The translations under genes were made by a program, and so were the position numbers. DNA of 64,000 nt from NCBI GenBank assembly GCA_002633005.1, contig NMRA01001002.1, positions 1-64,000 of the forward strand, written 5' to 3'. The notes below the pieces were generated by a model that was given only the letters and a program-made list of their open reading frames with translations, was not told the origin of the DNA and searched no databases. This document shows, in pieces, positions 45,138 to 56,948 of the stretch (positions within the stretch are counted from its first letter, which is position 1; the number at the start of each line of letters is the position of its first letter). Source of the stretch: Phoronis australis. Its lineage: Eukaryota; Phoronida; Phoronidae.

Positions 45138-46315
45138 CAGCCGATTTCATGAAGGTGGTTTAACAAAACCAGGTTTGACACTTAAACCTGTTCTTTTTTA
45201 ATCTGGTCTCATTTTAGACCTAAGTTACATTTCACCAACGCAGTTTAAAAGTGTGAAAGCCTGGTTTTGTTAATGCAGAGGGCCGGTTTAGTATAACCAT
45301 GTTTAAAGTATCTAAGCCACCCTGCTGTGTCGATCTGCATTAACCCAACAATGAAACTAGTGAAGTGCCTCAAAGGAGCCTGAATAATGTGGGTTTACAA
45401 TGGCACAAACTAGCACATGTAGAGTCAGTGCAGACATTTTTAAAAAGGTCTAAAAGCTGTTCTCATGAGAGAAAATTTAAAATCTGTGCCCAACACACAT
45501 ACACGCATTAAAATACATGCTCATGATTACCCGCAGTATGATAATTGTCCAAATTTGTTTTCCTGCAATTTTAGTGTCTATTTTTCGAGGCCAAAGTGGG
45601 GCAATTCCCCTACCCGGCAACATTAGATCGGAGAACAATGGAGTTGGAGCTCTGAAGAATCACAAGATGCTCTATTCAGTCAAACCCGTAGCGCTCAAGA
45701 CGAAAGACATCCTGCTTGACCAGTCGTATTCTCAGGAATCTGCAGGACACCATCCTTCACGCACTGGTCTAGACATAGGCGGATCCAAGGGGGTCAAGCG
45801 TTCCGGCCGCCCTTTTCCCTTGATTTTTGTGACATTAAATCTATAACTTTCAAATTGTTGACTTGGTCCAACCTTTAAAAAGTCCTTCACTGACCCCAAC
45901 CCCCCCTTAATCATCGCGGATCCGCCCCTGTTACGTTTGATCATGTGTGTCTGTATAACTGATTATTGAAAATAATCCATTTTCACTCTAAAACTGCGTC
46001 GTAATTGAACGCCGCGTCATCGTTCATTACACCTTTATCATGCAAGTATTACATATTTAACAGGTAAACCATGGTCCGACCAAGTTTAAAGTTGAACCTG
46101 GTTTAAGATCTTAATGCAGGTCTAAATAATATAGACCTCGTTGGTGAAATGAAAACTGACTTAGACCAGGTCTAAACTAGAGTTAAACCAGGTTTTACTA
46201 GACCAGATGTGTAAAAGTTAAGACACCTTTATGTAGTAAACTTTATCTTTAAACCTGGTCTTAATTCCAGCATAAGCTGGGTTTAACTTTAAACGACCTT
46301 TTGAAATCGGCCGTT
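45138..46315 (+). mobile_element. R1 TIR element, intact-length copy
   Basis: Left end cagccgatttcatgaaggtgg; right end ttttgaaatcggccg, its imperfect inverse. Long subterminal inverted regions consist of 'aaaccaggttt'/'cctggttta' blocks. Internal nested segment 45,775-45,932 runs from gcggatccaaggggg to atcgcggatccgcccc, with short inverted ends. Length ~1.18 kb, no ORF. Used as reference for the other copies. Confidence 0.75.
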
Positions 46316-46562
46316 TAATGGTCAGAAACATATGGTAGAATCCCAAGACAATGTTCTGTAAGTATAACTTTTCATGAGCGCATTCGGCCGAGCTCGTTCA
46401 GTACAATTCATAATTTCCCCACCCCGTTGTAAAAATATATGTAAGCTAAGCTCGAGAAAGGATCTCCCTCGAAATAGGACATTCGTCTTTTCTTATAGTT
46501 TTATGGAACTGGGCCTGATTTTCACGAGCCTTAAGCCATGGAGCCGTATGTAGCGAATATCA

Positions 46563-47690
46563 GCAGTCGATTTCATAAAGGTGGTTTAACAAAGCCAGGC
46601 CTAAGACTTAAAATTGGTCTTCCTAAACCTGTTCTGTTTTAGACCAAACTTGCATTTCACCACCGTGGTTCAAAATTCTGAATGCCTGGTTTGTTAGACC
46701 AGAGAACTGGTTCAGTAAAACCAGGTTTAAAGTGTTTAAGCCTCCTTTCTGTGTCGATCTGGATTAACCCAGAAAAGAAAGTATTGAAGTGCTTCATTGA
46801 CTGAAACCTTGATCACGTGTGTATAAATTGGTGCACACTAGAAGAATCAGTGCGGAAATTTTCGAAAAGGGTCATGAGAAAAATGTAATTTCTGTGCGCA
46901 ACACAGATTACAATACATGCTCACAATTAGCCTCAACATGTTAAATGTCCAAAATGTTTCCGTGCCATTTTAATGTTTATTTTTAGCGCCCAAAGGGGTT
47001 GCCGGATCCCTTCCTGGCAACATTAAATCAGAGACCAATGGAGGTAGAGCTCAGAAGAATCAGAAGATGTTGTCTCTAGTCAAACCCGTACCGCTTACGA
47101 CGACGACGTCCTACTCGAACAGTGGATTTCTGAGGAATTCGAGGACACCACCCAGCACCTACTGGTCTAAGCATAGGCATATCCATAGTGGTCAAGGGTT
47201 ATGGATCCCATTTTCCTTGATTTTAGTTATATCAAATCTATAATTTTCAAATTCTTGACTGGCCCCCCGGCCCTTATAAAATTTCCTTGCCCGACACCCC
47301 ACTTAAAAAACGTGGATCCACCCCTGATTCGTTTGATTTTGTGTCGTCGTGAAACTGAAAATTGAAAATAGTATATTTTTGCTCTAAAACTACGTCGTAA
47401 ATTCACGCGCAGCATCATTCAATTGCACCTACATCATGCAAATCTGTAATATTTAACAGTTAAGCCTGGGTCAGACCAAAAGTGTTAATACAGGTTTAAA
47501 GAATACAAACCTCGTAGATGAAATGAAAACTGACTAAGACCAGTTCTAAACTTGGGTTAAACCAGGTTTTACCAGACCACTTGCCTAAGCGTTAAGCTAC
47601 CTTTATGAAATGGACATTATGTTTAAATCTGGTCTAAGTCCAGTTTAAACCAGGTTTACCTTGAAACCATCGTTATGAAATCGGTTGTAA
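46563..47690 (+). mobile_element. R1 TIR element, second copy in tandem
   Basis: Left end gcagtcgatttcataaagg, right end gttatgaaatcggttgtaa. The same internal order as the first copy includes the nested GGATCC-type segment (about 47,170-47,330). The left copy of the duplication (about 18,300) is empty at this site, which fixes its borders. Confidence 0.75.
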
Positions 47691-49114
47691 ATTTCTTACC
47701 TGCACAATCACTCACCACTGTTGTGTGTACAATGTATGGAAAAATCCTTAGACGATGCTTGTATTTAAAGGATTATCAAACCCTCCTCTACTTTTTGATT
47801 GGCTGATACTTGGAACATAACTGGTAGTCTAGGCAACACGCAGTTTAACCAATCACGCATCGTATCATTCTTACCTTGAACGATTCAACAGTTTCTCTAC
47901 GTTATGCTTTTCACCGTTTTATAAAGTTTGCTACAGGTTTGAACTTGCCACCCAAGTGAGAACCCTTGTATTGTTGAACTCAGGCCTTTAACTGTGCAGA
48001 CCTACAGTAATTTGGTCATGTTTGCAGAGTGACTTTCTAAAACCACTCTGAGGTGGTGGCGTATTACTGAACAACTATTCTTAAAACCTCTCGGTCTTTT
48101 TACACCGACCTCTAGTCTATATATACTGTCACGACGTTTCGGTCATGACAGTGTATATAGACTAGAGGTGGGGTTGGTCGTGTGGGAAATTTGGAGCACC
48201 TAAATCAATATGAAATTCTGAGTTAGTTCAAAGTGTATCACATATACGCAAGTAGTCATGTTTGGGGGAATTACTGACATCAAATTTGAACAATATAGGT
48301 TTTGACCATATAAATATTGGGAAGGGTACAAAGCTTTGATATATTTATAGCCAAGGTTGGGTGAGTTTTCTTAAACTTAATCAACGAGTTGCAAGGACTA
48401 TTTCGTGGTCCGAATTGTGCATACTCCACAATTCCGTGAGTATCTTGAATACAATCAACAGGAGATGCGACTGAGGCGATTGCAAATATGCCAATGACTA
48501 TATACACTCTATCGAAGTTTGATGCGATAGTCCATATTATTTTTTTCAAAATATGATTAACCTGTCAATTTTTAGCACGACCTCTCATTACTATATGGAG
48601 TAATTTACACTGTAGCGTCATACATTGACAGACGAACGTTTTATTGAACGAGCTGGCGTTCGGCGGCCGTTCAACTATCTGTGTGTGCATTCCTTACGGA
48701 ATAGTGTGCACCTGATCATTCGAAAATAAGGATTTCAAAAATAGTTTAATGCAATGAGGCAGCAATTTGTCATTTCGAGGGCGTGTTGTGTGTTATGGCT
48801 ATTCACATTCTATCTCATTTATGTAAAGAGTCGGCTTGCAACATTATTTCCTTGCCAATACCTGCAAGAGGGTTGGCTGGATTCTCATTTCTTATTATTC
48901 TGTCATGCAAAATCTCTTGGACATTTCTGATTTATTGAAAATTCCCCTAATTTCAAAAACTGTATAGGATTTCTTTTAGTCAAATCTTTAAGGTCGAATT
49001 TCGGAAAGTCTATAATAGGTGTCTTTGCCGATCAGGCTGGACATCGAAATGCACATTCTGCAAGCCACGGATCAGCCGCTTTGAAGTCTAATTTAGAATG
49101 ATAACTTAAACATT
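47691..49114 (+). repeat. duplicated block B3 (partner 9,071-10,850)
   Basis: Collinear with the left copy (see there). It differs by an extra ~130 bp around 48,030-48,180 that contains a hairpin. Confidence 0.8.
48105..48172. repeat. imperfect 31 bp inverted repeat, 6-base loop
   Basis: Arms 48,105-48,135 and 48,142-48,172 pair at 28 of 31 positions, counting one G-T. The loop is gtttcg. The core of the arm is cctctagtctatatatactg. The left copy of the duplicated block lacks this segment. Confidence 0.85.
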
Positions 49115-50027
49115 AAAGAACTTAAGTTTTTGGAAATTAACTCAAGTTTTAGAGGAAAAACTTAAGTTCTTCCGAAAAGCTTTAGTTTTTAAAAGAAACT
49201 TATTTTTTTCTTTTTAGCGGACTTCTGTCTCATTTTCTCAGTTTTTGTTTCTGTGAGGCTGACCTTTTCATGCCCACTTCGGCAAGTGGGGGAGGGGGGT
49301 GCTCGTTCGTACCATCCCTGAGTGCGCGCATGTGCCTGCTTCTCAAAATTAAGAATCACCAATGTTACTATAGTATTTCCTATTTGACTGATTTCCTAAG
49401 GTTTGTCGGGACGATCTGGATTATTGAATGCGAAAGGACATCCCGATCCCTGTACTAGTATCCCCCAGCATAGGTCACAATGCACCCAAGTGAACTCTCA
49501 CCAGTCAACATTTATTGTTAAGCACATTGAAACTTGCAAAATTCCTATCTAATTGCACCAAATAATTCAACGCAAATAAGGAAAATCTACGTGATTTGAC
49601 TTAGGGATTGAGTATGTGATTTCGATTTTTTACCGGGTTGTGGAATACTAGAATTTCGCAAAAGTTTGCATATTCAGACTTAAAATTTTCAAATTCAATG
49701 CAAGTTCGACTGGTTTTATTGAAATCAAATATTTCAGTGTCATGGTGAAAGTGATAGTTAATCTGGGTATAACTTTACCTAGGAGTTGAGTTGAATATGG
49801 ACTGACTAGAATGATCTCCCCATGTCTGTAGGGGCATATTCTTTTCCCTCAAGCAACTTGCTTGGATCCTCAATTAAATATCTTTGCAAATGTCAGCCAG
49901 TAAAGTGATTGGTAGGAGTACGTGATATAGTACTTTTATGTTTACTGTACATGAGATAATAATTTTATTTTTACTGTAAATAATTATGGTTATGTAAGAC
50001 CCCTCGTGAAGACCATGCCAGTATCTT

Positions 50028-50188
50028 AAGTGGTGGGTTCAAAGGGCACATAAGGGGTCATGGACCCGGCCCCCTTAAACGCTACAAGATCATTTGGCAG
50101 TTTGGGGGCAGGGGGTGAATATCTGATGGGAAAAACCCTACTTCTGCATTAACCCCCCAACTCAAAATCCTGGATTCGCCCGGCCGTC
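50028..50188 (-). mobile_element. MITE family 2, copy 3 (inverted)
   Basis: The minus strand reads gcgaatccaggattttgagt, then tttttcccatcagatattca, parallel to the 33.1 kb copy. It lies inside the 3.4 kb palindrome-bounded segment. Confidence 0.5.
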
Positions 50189-50290
50189 CCTGATCTTTAC
50201 ATGGATAGCATTACCTGTGAATGGGTTATGTCTGGATTCTTACAAAGCTATCACATACTTTTATGTTTGCTAATATCTCATTGTTTTCAG

Positions 50291-50401
50291 GTCCCTATTA
50301 ACTTGGCGGAGTACTTGGAAGAACTACATGTAGACATCCAAAAATTTGCATCAAAACAATCACCCAGGGGTGGTATTGGGTTGTGTACATCCAAATGGTA
50401 G
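50291..50401 (+). CDS. weak terminal-exon candidate
   Basis: Acceptor ctcattgttttcag ends at 50,290. Then 36 open codons run VPINLAEYLEELHVDIQKFA to a TAG at 50,399-50,401, with a helix-like amphipathic composition. Only the splice signal and composition support it. No neighbouring exon or family was identified. Confidence 0.25.
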   Translation, partial: VPINLAEYLEELHVDIQKFASKQSPRGGIGLCTSKW

Positions 50402-52564
50402 GCAGAGCTTCCTATGTTTAATTGTTGAAGGTTTGAATGTGAAACAATATGAAATATGTCCTTGGTTTAAACAATGGGCTTATAATCTTTAACGAGCTCA
50501 CTGTTTCGTGTAGCCATTTGGTCAAGTCAATGTAAAGTTTCTTGGTTTTGCTATAAGTTTCAAAAAGTACACGCGGAAATATACATGTGAGAATGAACTT
50601 TCAGTTCTAACCCTGGTTGTGGCCGTTGAATGTCCATGGAACAGCTAGTTAGTATAAAACTTTACTAGCTCTGCTCATTATGTAGAGTTGGGTATTGTCT
50701 TGTCAGATTAATGAATTAAACAATGAAAAGTTAATAAAAGGAATTGGAATTGTGTACTGTGGTTTATTGAAGTTGCCAATAGTTTCATCATCTGATAAAA
50801 GTATTAATCAATTTTTCATAGAACTTGAACTAAAAAGTTACAGAACACGATACCTGGTTAGCCTGAAGTCCAACTTTTATTAACACACTAAGTTTTGTGA
50901 CATGCACGGTTTGTTCTAGATTGTGATAGCATGGTAGGTGTTTATGTGCATGTTTTGTATTCAAGTTGTGTAGATTAAATCAGTTTTTGGCCACAATAAG
51001 GTGTGTAGAATAAAATTGTTTTGAATGTTGCGAATCCAGGATTAAAACTTCATTCAAAACAGTAAGTGGAAAACTGACCCACTGCAGTGCATGATTGGAG
51101 TAAACTTACAGACTAGTCCTGCACTTGAATCCTGGAGAGGGATTGATTAAATTTTGAGTTTGAAGACTATTTTCTAGTCTCTGTATATAAGTCAGTAATT
51201 TTTACAAATCAGTGTTGTATATACAGCACGATAAATATCCAGCAAGTTAAGTTGTCTTAAATTGATACCTTTTACCAGTCTGTTATTAAAATGTGTTGTC
51301 TTTATTGCAGAGTGTGTCTTCAAGAATCGCTGGATAAGGAAGGCTACCTAGAAAACACAACGTACGCACTTACATGTATGAACTGCATCTCATAAACCTA
51401 TGAATTCAGTTATCTGAGCTCAGAAACGCGTTTGTAGTCACAAAACCTGGATTATTTGCCTGTGAAGCTAAGCGAGCAGCTCCAGCTGAAGGAGATTAAG
51501 TTGCTTGTGGTCTAGCATAGGGCCCTATCACATTGACTTAACTCTTGTCTAAACGGAGCGTTGACGTATACTGCGAAGTTAACTGGTCCGTTCATTCTGG
51601 CTTCGGTAGTTAATGAACTTCGACGTAAACAGTAGTTGACACTGTCGTGATTGAAGGTTGCGCAAGGTAGCCCTGCACCCTAAGATGCGATAATTTGGGA
51701 ATATTTATATGTGTTAATTGAAATAAAACTTATTTTTAAATTGATTGGTGATTATTAGAGCAAGGTATAAGCAACTATTAGCCATCACACTACTAAGCAA
51801 TTGTTAATGATAACAGTGGCCCCTGGCAATAACTTCGATAGGACCAAAGTTGGATGTTTATACTGCGCCACAGCGTTGACGCTAAGCATTTAAATCCACC
51901 TGTTTAGTGCGAAGTTAACTGGTACTGTTAACTACCTTCCAGGAGGAAAGTTTAAGCGTTCATATTGACAGTAACTCTTAGTATGAAAGGCCCTATACAC
52001 TGTAGATATGTGTGTGAAGTTCAGTAGCTTTAAATTAGAGGAAAAAGAATATGTTTGTGGTCAAAAGTCTAAGTTTTCTAATTTCCATCTCGTATAACCA
52101 GATTGCACTTGGGGTTAGTTTTAATGAAACTTGTTCACACCATGGAGTGTGTTGAATTTAGTGTTATTATGATTTTCAACAAAACGAAACTTTGACATTT
52201 AAAGTGATATTTTTAAGGTTGAAAACGATGGTAGGTGATTCTAGGCACTATTTCTAGCATAAAGATTGTAGTCCCCAAAATCTGATGTGTTGCCATTGTC
52301 GATAAACTTTTAGTTATCTGATACGTTTTATGTTATGCTCGTGTTTCTGAAATTTAAGTTTTCCAAAAACTTCAGTATTCTGGAACAAGTATTTTGGAAC
52401 TAACTTAAGTTTTTAAAACTTAAGATTTCGGAAAACTTAAGTTTTTGAAAAACTTAAGTTTTTATATTTTAAATTTTTGAAAAACTTAAGTCTTCTTGAA
52501 TAAAAACTTATTTTTTTCAGACCAAAAACTTAAGTTTTTCGATGAAAACTTAAGTTTATCTTTG

Positions 52565-53000
52565 CAAGGGTACTAAACTGATAATACTAGTAATACGATA
52601 TTGTGACCACCCAAAGTAGAACAAAAACTTAATATTTTGTAAGCGTGTATTAATAACAAAGTACATTAGAATATCATACAAAAATCAGCCAGACGTTCAG
52701 ACACCATTATCCGTAGGGGTATTATATTATATAAATGTCCGCGCGCTTAATCTTAATTGTGTACTTACATCAGTTTTGTTATATAATTTTCCCATAAAGT
52801 CGGGGCTGACACGTACATGTATCTTATCTTATGTAGAGCCAATTGAATATAATTCGAATAAGTATAATTGGAACCATCTGCTTTCATAAGATGCCGGATC
52901 TTTTCAGTATTTTCGACAGGCATGTGCCTTTCTTTGAACTAGGTGCATTACGAGCACTTTGAAGCAATTTACGTATGCATACCTAGTCAATTATTTTACC
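52565..53000 (+). repeat. duplicated block B4 (partner 11,555-12,005)
   Basis: Same landmarks as the left copy, same orientation. Confidence 0.8.
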
Positions 53001-54987
53001 TTGTATGTACTATAACGATGCTACACAATGGCTTGGATACAAGTGGTTTTCCGTAGTCTTACGGCATTATAGACGGGTGTTTGTCTTCTGGTCCCATTTG
53101 AAGGCATAAATCTATTGTGAGAAGAAAATTATTCATTAAAACATTCATAATAGTGTAATTCCAGTTTTGACATCTTGCATTAGTGTACTCTTCAGGGTTA
53201 GTACCCAACTCTGAAAGTTCCTGACTTTCATTTTTAAGCATCCCTATCCAGCTTAACTCCCATCCCCAAAGTACATGAATCGCTAACCTTTTGGCTTACT
53301 AAAGTGTTGAAATTCTATTGATGTTTTAGTTGATTATTGGAAAATAACAGTGTGGGTGTTCAGGCAATCAGCGACGGCTCGGGTGAGGGTTTAGTATAGA
53401 TTTATTCAAAAAGTTGTTTTAACTTTTCATGCTCAGCTTGATGTCGACCCCTCCCAATTTGTCGTGTCCCAATTTAAAAGCCGTGGGCTGTTCGCAAGAC
53501 ACATATGGTAGAAGCCTTAAGTCTAGGTACTGTATGGTAAAACATTTTTTCAGCTTGGAGCACTGTAAAGTAATTAGTTGGTCAAGATTATACCTTTCCC
53601 TGCAAAAATTCACAATTTTGAACGCCCTCAAACTCGTAGACGCTAGCCCCTGCAGTACTCGTTTTCACTCTAAATACTTATCCACATTTTCCATTTAATG
53701 AACTTCCCATTCAGAACAATGTTGCATGTACATTTGTCACTGTCTCCACTTTTAGTTAACCCATTTCTAATTTTTTTGGTGTTTTGTTTCACACATTGTC
53801 ATAGAGCGATCATTTGCATTGGATTTGAGACATTTGAAGTAATATACTTGTGCTCATAAGGTGATGTGCTAAAGTGAGACCTGAAACATTATTAAGTAAA
53901 TGCAAATGAATCATACCGACACCACATACATGACAAAGAGATGCACTTTATTTTTTATGACAAAATTAATAAACCAATTAATTGAAAAACGCTTGCCTTA
54001 AGCATTGTTTAAAAGTGATGTGGGGTTAAGTGGGAATAGAATGGTGCCTAGAATTTGTTATTTATGTAGTAAGGGCTTACTGCATGAATGTTCGGTGTCA
54101 GACGATTGACTGTGGGTTTGTTTAAAAGGTAGCTATGCTTTGAGACTGTGCGTAGATGGAGAGTGAATAATCAAATCCAGTAATTAATTTATTATATGAT
54201 AACCCCTAATTAGACAAATGAAACCTATTGTTAATTTAGTAATCAATTACAAAGAGTAACTACTCTAGCGCCCTCTTTAAAGATTACTTTAACAAACAAC
54301 CAAAATGATCAAATGTTTTATCTGCTATCCAAGTATGGACTCTCCACTTGTTGGATGTCTGTCCTGTTGGTGAATCTTCGTACTACACACACACACTGTA
54401 TAGCGACAGTGTACTTGCTGGTTACCGTCTCTTGTGATGCAACTCTTGCAGGCAATTTCTTCTACCCGCGAATCTTCTTTCTGGTCACAGTCTCTGGCTG
54501 ATCACGCAACACTTCAGGTAGTATCTTACTACCCACAAAGCAAGTGACAAGCTCTTAGTAAACTTCCTGTTCGTTAACCCTTGCCCTTGCCAAGATCTCT
54601 TCTAGAATCTTCCACGAGATGGCTCTGTCGTACAATTTCTTCTGTACACTGTAGCAGGTCTTTATGCTTTAACTACTATAGCGTATCTAATTATCTTGTT
54701 GATTTCAGCCCATAATATAACATTCTACTTACTGTATTTAGTTGGCTAATAAAAACCACATGATCATATTCACTTATATTATTGGTTGTTACAATTTGTT
54801 CTCAGAATTTTCTAGAATCTCTAGAGTTCTTTCACCCCAGAACCCAAAGTTGTAAACACCATCTGAAAATAGATTTTGACGTTAAACTACATGTCAACAA
54901 GTCTGACCCCATGATTTAAAAGTACATATGCACAAATTTTAGGCAACTTAAAATTGATCTATTCTTACTAATTACTTAATCAATATT
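53001..54987. other. 2 kb stretch without a recognised gene
   Basis: Open frames at 53,059-53,241, 53,419-53,698 and 54,313-54,501 show no domain. No repeat structure was noticed. Confidence 0.4.
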
Positions 54988-56605
54988 TATTCTGACATTC
55001 GATTTTCCAGACCGCCGTCTATTAAAATGAAGTCCACATTGAATTGATAGAAGTTTAGATTAGCAATGACATCGAACAGTATTTGGTGCAACTCTGCAGC
55101 CTTTGCGCCTCGAGTTGGGTAATGGCAACTAGGGAAGCGGAATCTTGTCTATCCTGGAATGAAAATAAATGATTAAAATTATGTCAAAGTAAAGTTCCAC
55201 CAATTGTTGTGCTCATGATTTGTGTTGGTCTGTGTCTCAGTCAACATACTAAGGACGGAGATTTGGATAACTTCCGTTGCAAGTTCCTGATGAATTTCAC
55301 CTTGTTCAGTATTCTCAGGTCGTTTCCTGAAAGTAAATCACATTGACGTTACATGCATTGATAAGTTGCATATAGTCGCTTGTGTATCACATGGAATAAA
55401 CAAGTACTAATGGACATGTAAATATCTGCATACTGTCTGAAAACCAGCTTAAATTGTTGATTTTGATGTGAAGCCAACTAGCACTATTTTAAATTGCTGG
55501 GGGTGAACTATTGAATTAACTTAACAATGTGCATGTTAGAGAATGAATCTGTAGGAATCGGTGTCAAACAATGTATAACAAGCGCTAGTAAACTGAGCTG
55601 GTGTCCCTGTATTATAATTGTTTAATGGTAATTTTTTACCAATCTCTGCAGTATCAATCCAGCCAACAAGTTCAAGAATGCCATTCTTCATGTTCAGCAC
55701 CAATTCTTCTTGGATTTTTATCTCATCATGAACAATTCCTCCCAGGCTTTGGCAGGTTTGCTTCTATAGCAGCTCGATGTATCCAAAGAAGCGTCTCGGT
55801 GTGCACGCCTGACTCTTGATTTAATATCTTTTGTATTCGTGTTGGGTGTCATCCTAAAGGCAACACCAAAGCCCACTTGATCTCAAGCTCTCGTTTGACG
55901 CTTTACTCTTAATGTACATGCTCCATCGATATCCATGTCTTGACTTGGCACGTACAGAAGTGCTATTTGCTGAATTTGCACTAACACCTTCATTTAGTCA
56001 TCATTAGTCGACTCGATGCATCTTTCGAAGATCTCAAATAGCAAACATTCTCCTTCTTTCACATTTCTAAATTTTAGCACCCCATGTTTGCTTTTTAGTG
56101 CCAGTGTTATAACAAGACACTATTGTGAGCAGGAATTATGAAAACAGGTATAAAATTGTGGAAATGTTGATATTCATAATTTAGCGAACAAACTCATTGG
56201 ACTATTCAATTGATATTCAAATAGCTGTCTGAGATCAGCTCTGTCATTTTATTCTATAGCAATCTCTATGTTTCGTCTTCTTCATTTTGTCGCCTTTGTA
56301 CATCTGCATTTGTCTTGTAGATGTTCTTGGTGTGGCACTTTCTGGAGCTGTTTTGCAAACAAGGTATATCACCTTCACACTTTTCAGACCTAAACAACCC
56401 TTCCTTGTTCCCTTGAACTTTTATGATTGTTTCCCTTATATTCTGGCGTAATTCTCTCAAATGTATTTTATCAAACCCACAGCAAATATTCATAGCATTC
56501 TCGATGCGAGTAATCTCTTTAACTGTGTGTCAACACCCAGGGACTCCAGGTCAACTTTGGAAGTTCCCACATTTAATTCCCATTTGTCGTTGCTGAAAGT
56601 TAATG
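54988..56605 (-). pseudogene. P-element/THAP9-like transposase gene, decayed
   Basis: Minus strand. Piece 1 (56,605-56,266): NDKWELNVGTSKVDLESLG, then EITRIENAMNICCGFDK and CEGDIPC...KC, ending in NADVQRRQNEEDE. Piece 2 (about 55,850-55,640): HPTRIQKILNQESGVHTE, then a frame shift, then GIVHDEIKIQEELVLNMKNG and LVGWIDTAEI, with donor GAGATTG|GTAAAA. Piece 3 (55,153-54,988): acceptor ttcattccag, in-phase entry but TAG as second codon, then RFPSCHYPTRGAKAAELHQI and NFYQFNVDFILIDGGLENRM. 'mvDEMkIqe.lv...g.lvGyvD' and a 'DGa..NR' RNase H-like segment are typical of P-element/THAP9-type transposases. Dead copy; superfamily is a best guess. Confidence 0.55.
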
Positions 56606-56948
56606 TCTATAAAACCAAATTTCCATCCTGATATATGTTTGTTGGAAAACTGGATGTTGTTGTGTCTGTGACAATTGCAGTTGGTGGAAAACACCTCAAT
56701 TGGACTTCATAACATTTCTTCCCTATGATTTTCTTTGACAAGCAATTGAACCCCTTTAAGTATTTTTGGTATTTTTCCTTTTTTCCTTTGTCACAACAGG
56801 AAATAAATGCGCTGGCATTTTACCCAAAGAGTAGGCACTAAGTTCTCTTGCAGTGTCGCTGGTTTTCACCAATGCTCCTGGTTGTTCTTGAAGGTTGTCG
56901 GCTAGCCTGCATCATCAAATAACCATATGTCATTGTCATTGTTCACAG

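Larger units (their letters stand above)
49098..52560. mobile_element. 3.4 kb segment bounded by AACTTAAGTT palindrome arrays
   Basis: Arrays of AAAACTTAAGTTTT-type palindromes lie at 49,098-49,215 (about 4 partial units) and 52,345-52,555 (about 8 units). The shared flanks of the left copy sit immediately outside both arrays. Such borders suggest an inserted element with repetitive palindromic ends. Because the left copy has a different ~0.7 kb at this place rather than an empty site, replacement or a second event cannot be excluded. No transposase was recognised inside. Confidence 0.45.
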
